Source: Flagellimonas onchidii (GTDB taxonomy: Bacteria; Bacteroidota; Bacteroidia; Flavobacteriales; Flavobacteriaceae). Taken from it: a stretch of DNA of 64,000 nucleotides. The stretch is from positions 1 to 64,000 of the forward strand of contig NZ_SRXX01000001.1 of the NCBI RefSeq assembly GCF_004804315.1, given 5' to 3'. The notes under the pieces are model-generated. The model was not told where the DNA came from, searched no databases, and saw only the letters and a list, made by a program, of their open reading frames with translations. A program made the translations under genes and the position numbers. This document shows, one piece after another, positions 9,600 to 17,602 of the stretch (position 1 is the stretch's first letter; every line of letters starts with the position of its first letter).

Positions 9600-10595
9600 G
9601 CCATACTTTCCAAAACAAACGGGTTCGAACTTTTTGGGTCAATGAAATTTTTAAAACAACCTGCTTGTTTTCAATGAGATAGGGGTATGGAAAAAGGGGA
9701 TTTTCACTCAATCTGCGAAAAATCTCCTTTAGTGACTTAAGAGAACAGAATTCGAACTATAGGAAGATATTGAAATTATTATCAATGAATCGTTTCATAT
9801 CAAAAGTGTTTCTTGATTTATTATCATAACAGTACCGTTTTCTTTATCCAATAAATTCCAGCTGAAGTTGGAATAGGGGGCTTACTTTATTGTATCATCA
9901 ATTCTTCTCTTACAAAACCTAAATGATTATTGATGCTAAAATTAAATTATATAAACATTCATAACTTTGCTTAAAAAGAAATGAATCTGGCGGAATCGAA
10001 AAGTACCAAAAAAGAATTAGTAGAATGGATTCGAACTATTTCGGATTCCACATTACTACGGCTTCTTACATCCCTTAAGCAAGTATGTTTGATAGTACAG
10101 AGATAAAAGAAGTTAAGAAAGCCTTAAATCGTGTCGAGTATGGAAACATGGCTTAAAAATAGAGTGTTTCGCATTTTTGTTTGACAGCATTACTATTAGA
10201 AATTTAACTTTTAGAGGAATTTTTTAGTTCATAAAGTATCGTAATATTCTATAGATCAGATTCTTGTTTATTTAGAGTAATTCAAATCATCTACATTTTA
10301 AAATATTGGATTGTACATTTTAAATTATGCGACACAAAATGGACTGTTCGCCAACGATATTATCAATTATGAAATCAATATTCATTGAGAAGGGCTGGAT
10401 ATTTCTAAAACAATTATAGCGGAGGCAAAAAACTTGATTTCACACCTAACTTGTCCAAAATCTCCATATTTTATCGTATTTTGATTCAGGGTTATGCAAA
10501 TAAATTAAAAGGGTTGCTTTTACAACTTTTTGATATTGAGTGATTTACACACATATCCTATATGTTTTAACAACATTATACAATACAAATTGATT
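9600..10595. other. About 1 kb gap with no secure gene; possible decayed DNA
   Basis: No long open frame covers this stretch between the sulfatase and the GH172 gene. It is AT-rich and has fragments that read like broken short genes, including a 41-codon frame at 9981-10106 listed separately. Around 10410-10470 a short frame gives a string near IIAEAKNLISHL before stops. I see no IS ends, tRNA or array. The GH172 gene therefore probably has its own promoter in the distal part. Confidence 0.4.
9981..10106 (+). CDS. Possible small antitoxin-like ORF (41 aa), perhaps decayed
   Basis: ATG at 9981 opens a 41-residue frame, MNLAESKSTKKELVEWIRTI and onwards, ending in a TAA. The start resembles the short N-terminal helix of small flavobacterial antitoxin-like proteins (KKELVEWIRTISDSTLLRLL). 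A match to the Bacteroidota -7 promoter element TAnnTTTG (TAACTTTG, 9962-9969) lies 12 bp upstream of the ATG. The frame then breaks where such proteins would continue, and no toxin gene follows. It may be a remnant or chance. Confidence 0.25.
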   Translation: MNLAESKSTKKELVEWIRTISDSTLLRLLTSLKQVCLIVQR

Positions 10596-11900
10596 ATGAA
10601 AAATATACCAATAACAGTAGCTATTGTCAGTATCCTGCTAATAACAGGGTGTCAGCAGGAAAAGATTGAAGTATTTACTACTGAACACATTAATACATTG
10701 TACAGAGCAGCACCCGAAGGTGTAGAGACCCGTTGGAGCAGCCCCGAAAACATTCATGCCGAACGGGGCAAAGGTGCACAGTTCAATAAAGGAGCCAAAG
10801 GCAAGGCCTTTTTTGTACTGGCACCCGGAGAAAAGAAAGTCATTTTTGATCAGAAAGGTACAGGGCTTATTACCCGTATATGGCTCACTGGCACGATGAT
10901 TTTGACCAAGGAAGCCCGTAGGGAAATGACCATAGAAATGTTTTGGGACGATGCAAAAAAACCAGCAGTGTCAGCACCCCTTACCGATTTTTTTGGTGTG
11001 GGCCTAGGAGAAACGGCAGCCTTTCAAAGCGCACTTTTCTCACAGCCCGAAGGCAGGTCGTTCAACAGTTATGTTCCCATGCCTTACCGAATGGCAGCCA
11101 GAATAGAGATTACCAATGGGTCTGAATTTCATACCATGCTCTACTACGATGTGGATTTTGTAAAAGTATCGAAACACCCCGATGACGTCCTCTATTTCCA
11201 TGCCTATTGGAGCAGGGATTTAAAAACCCAATTGGGCAAGGACTTTGAAATACTCCCTAAAGTGAGCGGCAGAGGGCGTTACCTTGGCACCAATATTGGT
11301 GTTATTGGAAACCCCGATTACAAAGGCACCTGGTTTGGCGAAGGTGAAGTAAAAATCTATCTGGATGGCGATAGCGATTATCCCACACTGGCAGGTACGG
11401 GCACCGAAGATTACATAGGCTCCGGCTGGGGGCAGGCCATATACGGAGAGCAATATCAAGGATCTTTAATTTCCAACAAACAAAACTACCTTTACGCCTT
11501 TTACCGTTACCATATCCCAGACCCAGTGTATTTCCATAAAAAATGTAAAGTCACCCTACAGCAAATAGGCAATGCCCAAAAACCCAAAATAGAGGAAATG
11601 CTGAAAAACGGCATAGAGCTTCAACCCGTATCCCACTTTATATTTGATAGGTTTCCAGAAATCAGTACAGCGCCTATCTTCAATAGCTTACTTTCTATGG
11701 AAAATCCGCCCACATTGGATGAAGTGGGCAGTGAAACCGGCATCAATTTTTACAGAAGGGATGACGTATCGGCCACCGCTTATTTCTATCTCGATAAGCC
11801 CTCAAGCAATTTGCCCACATTACCGTCAAAAGAATTGCGCCTAAAAGACCTTAAGGAACGAGTATATAGTGTTACCCAAAATGTGTCGACACAGATGTAA
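10596..11900 (+). CDS. GH172-type (DUF2961) lipoprotein
   Basis: A 434-residue protein with a lipoprotein signal (AIVSILLITGC). I use the ATG at 10596 rather than the upstream frame start at 10530. It belongs to the DUF2961 family, now CAZy GH172, whose characterised members act on alpha-D-fructofuranosides, difructose anhydride or D-arabinofuranosides. Family marks are GLITRIWLTG near the start of the fold, MPYRMAARIEITN, DVLYFHAYWSRD, GEVKIYLDGDSDYPTLAGTG and TEDYIGSGWGQ, whose Glu is a candidate catalytic residue. A paralogue lies at 22264-23559. The paralogue carries an extra region near its C-terminus (about residues 335-375) that is different here. Confidence 0.85.
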   Translation: MKNIPITVAIVSILLITGCQQEKIEVFTTEHINTLYRAAPEGVETRWSSPENIHAERGKGAQFNKGAKGKAFFVLAPGEKKVIFDQKGTGLITRIWLTGTMILTKEARREMTIEMFWDDAKKPAVSAPLTDFFGVGLGETAAFQSALFSQPEGRSFNSYVPMPYRMAARIEITNGSEFHTMLYYDVDFVKVSKHPDDVLYFHAYWSRDLKTQLGKDFEILPKVSGRGRYLGTNIGVIGNPDYKGTWFGEGEVKIYLDGDSDYPTLAGTGTEDYIGSGWGQAIYGEQYQGSLISNKQNYLYAFYRYHIPDPVYFHKKCKVTLQQIGNAQKPKIEEMLKNGIELQPVSHFIFDRFPEISTAPIFNSLLSMENPPTLDEVGSETGINFYRRDDVSATAYFYLDKPSSNLPTLPSKELRLKDLKERVYSVTQNVSTQM

Positions 11901-11928
11901 AATGTAATAAACCGTAAACAGATAAAAA

Positions 11929-11955
11929 CCAGAATCTTTGAACAGATGATTCTGG
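11929..11955 (+). terminator. Probable terminator after the GH172 gene
   Basis: An 8-bp stem CCAGAATC/GATTCTGG (11929-11936 and 11948-11955) with an 11-nt loop lies 29 bp after the stop codon. The T-rich tail is short, so strength is uncertain. It would end the plus-strand transcript before the region where the two gene blocks converge. Confidence 0.4.
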
Positions 11956-13047
11956 GTTCTATTGCCCAGCGAGGCTTTATAATGTAGCAGCACAAACCCA
12001 AACTAACCAAAACCTCTTGGTTTACAGATACTTCCTATGGGATTCTATCCATTATAGGTTGTACAGCGGGGCAAAAGGTATGCGGAAAGGCGTAAACAAA
12101 TACTTTATGGTGGTTTCATGTCCGAGAAAAAGCCGCAGAGTAGTTTGCGTTCAACTAAGTGACGTTTTTGACATTACCACCAAACCAGTTTTGCTCCCGA
12201 AAAGTCTTATAAACAAATTTGCTGTTAAAGGATAATTGGGTAGATTGCATAATTGAAAGTAAGCTGTAAAACGCTACATGTACAACACGCCAAAGTTCAA
12301 AGAACAGGCTGTCCACCATAGTTTAGGACATTATAAGGGTTGTTATGAATAATGTTGAATAAGAATTTTACTTCAGATCGATACTTTGTACTTCTCAATA
12401 AGTTAAAAGACAACAAGTATTTGACCCTAAGATATCTGGAAACAATGATGATAGATTGCGTTAAGCACAATTCAATCATATTGACTGGAGTAAGTGAAGA
12501 AAAAGCTGAAATAGTCAGGAAGGCCGTCCTGGATATGAATGTAAAAGGATTTTATTAAAATATAGTAAAAACAGCCAAAACTCGGACCTAAATAATTTTC
12601 TGCTCCATAAGCGAATTAATAGGCATTGTAGGAGCAAATCCTTGTATATCCCTATAATCAATACTTCACTTCTCAGGCTCAGATTAGGAATATTAAGTTA
12701 ACACGCGTTATTGATTTTTGGAGATATTGTTTAATGAACTCAAAAATAAAATATTTACAACCATTGTTTTGTGCACAGTACGGACATATTTTTCCCCTCC
12801 ATATCAAAATATTCAATGCGTCAAAATTATATGGAATATTGGAAATGAAGTGTTTAAATGTTGTCAATTCAAAAAACAAATGGTTTACTGCATTACCTGT
12901 GCATACCAAGGCAGCTCTATTTTTGTAGTGTCGAGCTTCTAATGAATCTTGTTCTCGTATTTAAGTGAACTTTTTACAACTGGAAACTATGACAAGGAGG
13001 GTGAGTAAAGCCAGTATTTATATAGAAATTAATGTCCATGTAATACG
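11956..13047. other. Convergent gap of about 1.1 kb with no secure gene
   Basis: This stretch separates the plus-strand block from the long minus-strand array. The frames are short and look eroded. One 24-codon frame at 12278-12352 (start MYNTPKFKEQAV) faintly recalls the N-terminus of an IS3 OrfA protein and overlaps a 68-codon frame by one base. I see no tRNA, no complete IS and no repeat array. The gap may hold the remains of a mobile element. Confidence 0.35.
12352..12558 (+). CDS. Small hypothetical ORF (68 aa), doubtful
   Basis: A 68-residue frame starts at the ATG in TAATG, overlapping the stop of the tiny upstream frame. It reads SDRYFVLLNKLKDNKYLTLR and ends DMNVKGFY. Its composition is protein-like (charged helices with a central hydrophobic IILTGV). 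It has no recognisable domain and lies in a region that otherwise looks decayed. It could be the end of a larger dead gene. Confidence 0.25.
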   Translation: MLNKNFTSDRYFVLLNKLKDNKYLTLRYLETMMIDCVKHNSIILTGVSEEKAEIVRKAVLDMNVKGFY

Positions 13048-14052
13048 TTATTTTTTTATTTCATATCGTATAAGATACGATTCATCTTTATTATGCACCA
13101 TGGAAACACCCCAATCCAGGCCTTCTCCCGTAACGGAAAGATCGGTCAAATCTTTACGGAATACTCCGGGAGCATTGGGTCTGTTCTTGACTTTTACGGA
13201 GAGTTTATTGGAAAGAAAATCGATTCCATCGGGCGCGTATTCAAAGGTATGGCTGATGGATGCCAATGCCATGAGTCCCGTTTTTTCCTGCCAAAGCATC
13301 ACTTCATGGCTTTCGGGTAACAGAGGTTTGTCCATTTTGGTAAAAGGGCCTTCAGGTTTCTTGGAAAAGGCTACACCCATTTGTGTATGTACCGGTCCAC
13401 TACCCCCGTGGGCCCTACTACGACCTTTGTAATATAACCAATAAAGTCTATTTCTATATAATAATACGGCATCGTCTATTCGGTAGCTATCGAATTTTTC
13501 AGGCTCTATACTTACCTTCAGTACAGGTTCGTGGCTATATCTTGTAAATGGACCATTGGGCGAATCCGCTACTGCCAAACCGATTGCGGTAATGTCATTA
13601 CTGGAATTGTTTTCAAAGGCGCCATCGGGGTTGCCCGGTGTGGGTTTTACCCCTGTGTAGTAGAGGTAATATTTCCCTTCGGCATAGAGGATATTGGGGG
13701 TAAAGGTGGCTTGGGAATCAAACGTTCCTTTTTTGCCCAATCCCAATACTTCGCCTTGCTCTTTCCATGTGTATCCTTTGTCTTTGGAGGTTGCATACCA
13801 CAGGGTGCCCCAATACCCAGGGGAGCGCCCATAGACTTTGGTATAATACACATAATAGGCATCTCCTACCTTGATTACATCGCTAGGGTCTCTGCGCGTG
13901 CAACCTTTTTCATGCCCTATACCCTTTAGTTCATCATATTGAAATGTAATTTGGGAATAGGTTTCTTTGATATCGTTAATGACCTTATTTTGCGCTTGAG
14001 CACAATAAGTCATTGATAAAAAAACAGTTGTTACAAATAACGCTTTTCTCAT
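13048..14052 (-). CDS. GH117-like five-bladed beta-propeller hydrolase, secreted
   Basis: 334 residues with an Sec signal peptide ending near YCAQAQ. The fold looks like the GH117/GH43 beta-propeller: GCTRRDPSDVIKVGDAYYVY near residues 50-70 carries the first catalytic-type Asp, and FTPNILYAEGKYYLYYTG and RIDDAVLLYRNRLYWLYYKG follow as blade repeats. GH117 members include 3,6-anhydro-alpha-L-galactosidases that release terminal sugars. The first-blade sequence is closest to that group, but I cannot confirm the full active site. It is the last gene of the minus array, 20 bp after the chimeric ORF. Another unassigned propeller family remains possible. Confidence 0.65.
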   Translation of the reverse strand: MRKALFVTTVFLSMTYCAQAQNKVINDIKETYSQITFQYDELKGIGHEKGCTRRDPSDVIKVGDAYYVYYTKVYGRSPGYWGTLWYATSKDKGYTWKEQGEVLGLGKKGTFDSQATFTPNILYAEGKYYLYYTGVKPTPGNPDGAFENNSSNDITAIGLAVADSPNGPFTRYSHEPVLKVSIEPEKFDSYRIDDAVLLYRNRLYWLYYKGRSRAHGGSGPVHTQMGVAFSKKPEGPFTKMDKPLLPESHEVMLWQEKTGLMALASISHTFEYAPDGIDFLSNKLSVKVKNRPNAPGVFRKDLTDLSVTGEGLDWGVSMVHNKDESYLIRYEIKK

Positions 14053-14072
14053 TTTTATAAATCATTATTAAT

Positions 14073-14507
14073 TTATTTTTCATTTTTCTCAAGCGGTATA
14101 AAATGGATATTAGAACTATCGCCATAATAGGCACCCATGCTCAATACTTTTGGAGTACCATTTTCCTGATAAATAAAGGGACGCTCTAAACGATTTGAGG
14201 CAATGGTTGTACCGTTTTGGTGTGGAATCTTTTTATGGATGCCTTCATAGCCATGCGCTTTCTCCCAGTTGATGTAGTTGGTAGGTTTGGTAGAAAAATC
14301 GGAAATTCCGATTTTTCTCAAAGAGGCTTCCTTTTCAAGTTCTCCTTCTTTATAAACATTAAGAATATGCTCATTAATGGTAGATTTTGCTTTTTGAAAC
14401 AATTCTGCCCTTTGTTCAATGGTCAGCCAAACGGTTTCATCTTCTAAACGGGTTTGAATTTTCGTTTGCCCATCTTCTGTTTGATATATGATGATTTCAC
14501 TTTTCAT
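14073..14507 (-). CDS. Chimeric ORF: RhuM-like N-terminus fused to a propeller-hydrolase C-terminus
   Basis: The reading frame joins two unrelated pieces. Residues 1 to about 77 (KSEIIIYQTEDGQTKIQTRL, then ELFQKAKSTINEHI, EGELEKEASLRKIG, FSTKPTN) match the start of RhuM/Fic-associated virulence proteins. From about residue 78 (YINWEKAHGYEG, NRLERPFIYQENGTPKVLSM, HFIPLEK) it matches the last blade of the hydrolase at 16429-17553, whose end reads HFERPFLLIEDGQPTHLFAA. The junction is near 14276. The start shares ATGA with the stop of the GH9-like gene, so translation may be coupled. Both partners are truncated; I expect no enzyme activity. Confidence 0.75.
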   Translation of the reverse strand: MKSEIIIYQTEDGQTKIQTRLEDETVWLTIEQRAELFQKAKSTINEHILNVYKEGELEKEASLRKIGISDFSTKPTNYINWEKAHGYEGIHKKIPHQNGTTIASNRLERPFIYQENGTPKVLSMGAYYGDSSNIHFIPLEKNEK

Positions 14508-16246
14508 CTCTCTTCTATATTTGAATGTTGTAAATGTTCCCATCTTGCCAACGCTGCTAAATAGGGCAACGTATGGGCAATATAGTCTTCGGTATCAAAG
14601 CTTTTAGGGTAATCGGTTGCTGCTGATACGAGTTCAATTTTAAACTGGGGGCTGGATGAAAACCCATTACAAATAGAGCCGGGAATATTTGTCCAACTTC
14701 CACGAAAGCGGGCACCTATACCCGATATCATGCTGATGCCTACTACGGTTTCCTGTTCTTTAATGCCATAGTTCAAGCCGGCTATCCATTGCAGATTCCC
14801 ATAGGCTATTTTTCGAAATCGGGTATCTTTAAAGAGTTTTTCGTACTCTAATGCCATACTGGCGGTATAGGCGTACATATTGTTGTGTCCGTGGTACCAA
14901 CTGCCAAAAAAAATCAACCCTTCATCTTTGTAATACCCTGATGGTAGAATGTAAAAAGGTGATTGGCTCGTGGTTGGCAACAGATAGCCATAGGCAAAGT
15001 TTTTAAGGGTTTTTTGCCAATGTTTGGTGTCTTTGTGTTTTGGCCACAGACGCATCATATCGATAAAGGGCAGCAGGTAATGTGGATAGTGTCCGCCTTT
15101 GTTGTAAATGCGCCCTTGGTGACTCCATGCACCACAGTGGATGTTGGCTTTCTCTGTAAAAGGATACCCGTTCCACTGTTCGTAGGTACCGTAAGTATAA
15201 AAATGTCCGTAGTAGCTGCCTTCTTTTTTAGATTTGGGTACTTGACGTGCCATCACTTTTTGGGCATAGTGTATTGCTTTATCTTTATAATCCTCCTCTT
15301 CTGCTTTAAAGAGTTCTACAGAAGCGCGAACCATCATCAGCAAATCACGGGTCATCCACTGCTGTTGTGGGGGTAAGCTACCTTTGGGGGCACCATGCAC
15401 GGGTGCAAAGAAAAGCTGTTCTTCTTCATTGATGACAGGGCCGTTTTTTTCAATCCATTGAAAAGCACGCTTTGCACGTTCTAGATAATCTTCGCTTTTT
15501 GAGGAAGTCTGTGGCTTAATCAAACGGGATACTCGAGCGAATATCATGGCTGCTTTGGCTACATTGCCGGTAACTACATCGGTTTGACGGTCTTCGTGAA
15601 TTACAGTTCCATAGCCCAATTGTAACGAATCCGCTTTATCCTGTAGGTAGGTTAAGAAATCTGTACCATGTACGATATGCTTTAGAATTTTGCTTTTGTC
15701 AGCTTTCGAGATATCCGCTATTTCCAACACATCACACAGACCGTCTATGGCCACTACGTGACTGCTAAATTCTTGCAGGTCGCTTCCTGAATCTCGCCAC
15801 CCCTTGCCTGTTCTTGTCTTTTCTGTTCGTGTGTCAAAAAAGTCAAACGCCATCACGGGGTAACATTTTTGCCACAGTGGATTGTCTGCTACTTCAATGG
15901 TATCGCTTACCCACTGTTTGCCGCTCCCATCAACTTTCAGCAGGTAACGCCCTGATTTCTTTATGGCTGAAAAATCGGCTACCCACCAGTGGGCTTTCCA
16001 TTTCTCACCTTGTTTTTTTAGTTTGGCCTTATGAATAGGGTTATTATTCAAATCAGTCACCTGAAAAACAGCTTTATCGGCAAATGTACTAGCCTTATCT
16101 CCTCTTAGAAAAGCCTGTTTGGGAGCGTCTGTATCGTACCCTAATTGTGAAGTAATAATTCCCGATTGGGCAAAAAGCACACTTTGGAAGCCTGTTAATA
16201 TAAACAGGAAGCCTAGTACTTTTTTTATGCGCTGTTTTTTATTCAT
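14504..16246 (-). CDS. GH9-like glycoside hydrolase with N-terminal Ig-like domain
   Basis: 580 residues with a signal peptide ending near SVLFAQ. An N-terminal immunoglobulin-like domain (about 28-120, ITSQLGYDTDAPKQAFLRGD) precedes an (alpha/alpha)6 barrel. GWRDSGSDLQEF near residue 155 replaces the usual GH9 DAGD motif that carries the catalytic base. Near the C-terminus SFDTEDYIAHTLPYLAAL resembles the GH9 segment with the proton-donor Glu. GH9 enzymes mostly cut beta-1,4-glucans, but divergent members occur in other glycan clusters, so the substrate is open. If any enzyme of this locus is endo-acting, this is a candidate. The stop overlaps the next ORF by ATGA. Confidence 0.7.
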   Translation of the reverse strand: MNKKQRIKKVLGFLFILTGFQSVLFAQSGIITSQLGYDTDAPKQAFLRGDKASTFADKAVFQVTDLNNNPIHKAKLKKQGEKWKAHWWVADFSAIKKSGRYLLKVDGSGKQWVSDTIEVADNPLWQKCYPVMAFDFFDTRTEKTRTGKGWRDSGSDLQEFSSHVVAIDGLCDVLEIADISKADKSKILKHIVHGTDFLTYLQDKADSLQLGYGTVIHEDRQTDVVTGNVAKAAMIFARVSRLIKPQTSSKSEDYLERAKRAFQWIEKNGPVINEEEQLFFAPVHGAPKGSLPPQQQWMTRDLLMMVRASVELFKAEEEDYKDKAIHYAQKVMARQVPKSKKEGSYYGHFYTYGTYEQWNGYPFTEKANIHCGAWSHQGRIYNKGGHYPHYLLPFIDMMRLWPKHKDTKHWQKTLKNFAYGYLLPTTSQSPFYILPSGYYKDEGLIFFGSWYHGHNNMYAYTASMALEYEKLFKDTRFRKIAYGNLQWIAGLNYGIKEQETVVGISMISGIGARFRGSWTNIPGSICNGFSSSPQFKIELVSAATDYPKSFDTEDYIAHTLPYLAALARWEHLQHSNIEER

Positions 16247-16273
16247 TTTTTAGTCTCTTAAGAACCTACCTAA

Positions 16274-16422
16274 CTTTTAATTATGGCAAATTCGCCATAA
16301 TTAAAAGTAGAGATATTCAACTCTCTCTTCTAAACCCATCGAATTCGATGGGTTTATGGATTTAAAACTAGAACTGATTATCTGCTGCCAGTTATTTTGG
16401 GTTTAAAAACCTTTCAGGTTTT
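16274..16422 (-). repeat. Three palindromes/hairpins between two hydrolase genes
   Basis: The 182-bp gap upstream of the GH9-like gene holds three structures. One is a perfect 14-bp stem with a 6-nt loop (16274-16307, arms CTTTTAATTATGGC and its complement). The second is a gapless perfect 26-bp palindrome (16331-16356, half-site TAAACCCATCGAA). The third is AAAACCT-TTC-AGGTTTT (16406-16422). The outer two could be terminators or processing signals for the minus transcript; the gapless one is more like a protein-binding site. Confidence 0.8.
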
Positions 16423-16428
16423 CTCCTT

Positions 16429-17553
16429 CTAAGTTGTCTTCAAAGGAATTACCATATTCCAGGTATTCTCAAAATCCCATGCTTTAGGGCCTTCACCTAC
16501 AGCAGCAAAAAGATGCGTAGGCTGTCCGTCTTCTATTAATAGAAACGGACGTTCAAAATGGTTTTGACGGGTACGTGTTCCGTCTTCCCAAAGGATATTT
16601 CGGGTGTAAGCTTTTACATTTTCGAACAGATTCCAATCTACGCCATTTGGTGACCATACGTGAATACCGCCTCCTTCTTCGCCACAGATTTCACCGGAAC
16701 GGTCTTTGATGATGGCTTCATAATGGTCGCCTGCCCACCAAATATAGGGGTCTTCTACATCAATGCGGTTGTTGTCTTCTGTTTCAAAACGGAACACAGG
16801 CTCTTCGCTTAGGCGTTTGTATTCCCCTCTGGGACTATCTGCCGTGGTAACGCCTAATAGCAATGGAGGTATCAATCCATCTGTGGAGGATTTGTACATT
16901 AATAAAATCTTCCCTGTTTTGGGGTCAACGGCTGGAGCGGGATTGGAGGTGATGGAGGCATCCCAATGTCCTGGGCGTGGGTCTATTACGGGTCTTTCGG
17001 CGCGCTCCCAGGGGCCAAATACGGAATCGCTAATGGCAAGCCCTACCCGTTTGTTCATCCAAGCATGTGCCCATTGCTCTTCGGTCATGTTCGGATTTTC
17101 TTTTGTTGGCATTGGGAAATCGTAGGTGTTCCCGAAATGGTACAACAGATATTTATCCTTGTATTTTATAATGCGTGGATTATGGGTACACATACCATCA
17201 AAAAACTCAGGCCCTCGCGGAGGTAAGACCACCTCCTGAAACGTGTAAGGTCCTGCAGGTGTATCGGATACAGCTCGAACCACTTCGGAGTTGCTGACCC
17301 AGTTGCCAAAGCCCACATCTTTGCTCCAGCGTGATGCAAACATGTGGTATTTGCCGTCTTCACCCTTGATGACGGAAGAACCCCATATCCAGTAATTATC
17401 GTCACGAAATCCACCGTTTTTTGGTGCAGGCAACAACCTGTCGATAAAAGCAGTGGGTGCTTGTTGTTTTGATTGACAGGATAAAAGTCCGCCTGAGAGT
17501 GCCATAGCAGCACTTCCTTTCAGGCTATAGTCTAAAAATGTTCTTCGTTTCAT
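16429..17553 (-). CDS. Beta-propeller glycoside hydrolase (GH43/GH117-like), Tat-type lipoprotein
   Basis: 374 residues. The N-terminus MKRRTFLDYSLKGSAA looks like a Tat signal and is followed by a lipobox (GGLLSC). Propeller blades show as WIWGSSVIKGEDGKYHMFAS, NPRIIKYKDKYLLYHFG, HWDASITSNPAPAVDPKTGK and DVEDPYIWWAGDHYEAIIKD; acidic residues in these match the positions used by inverting propeller hydrolases. The end (HFERPFLLIEDGQ) is homologous to the chimeric ORF at 14073. Members of this group are often annotated as glycoside hydrolase family 43-like without proof of activity. It sits 49 bp downstream of a GH20 gene in the same direction. Confidence 0.65.
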   Translation of the reverse strand: MKRRTFLDYSLKGSAAMALSGGLLSCQSKQQAPTAFIDRLLPAPKNGGFRDDNYWIWGSSVIKGEDGKYHMFASRWSKDVGFGNWVSNSEVVRAVSDTPAGPYTFQEVVLPPRGPEFFDGMCTHNPRIIKYKDKYLLYHFGNTYDFPMPTKENPNMTEEQWAHAWMNKRVGLAISDSVFGPWERAERPVIDPRPGHWDASITSNPAPAVDPKTGKILLMYKSSTDGLIPPLLLGVTTADSPRGEYKRLSEEPVFRFETEDNNRIDVEDPYIWWAGDHYEAIIKDRSGEICGEEGGGIHVWSPNGVDWNLFENVKAYTRNILWEDGTRTRQNHFERPFLLIEDGQPTHLFAAVGEGPKAWDFENTWNMVIPLKTT

Positions 17554-17602
17554 CTGTTTAGGTTTTATTATTGTCGTTTCAATGGCTTAATTGAGAAAGA
17601 CA

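Noticed and set aside
12965-13432. Plus-strand ORF of 155 codons
   Set aside because: It lies antisense inside the GH117-like gene at 13048-14052, which has a clear signal peptide and propeller motifs. The plus-strand frame shows no domain.
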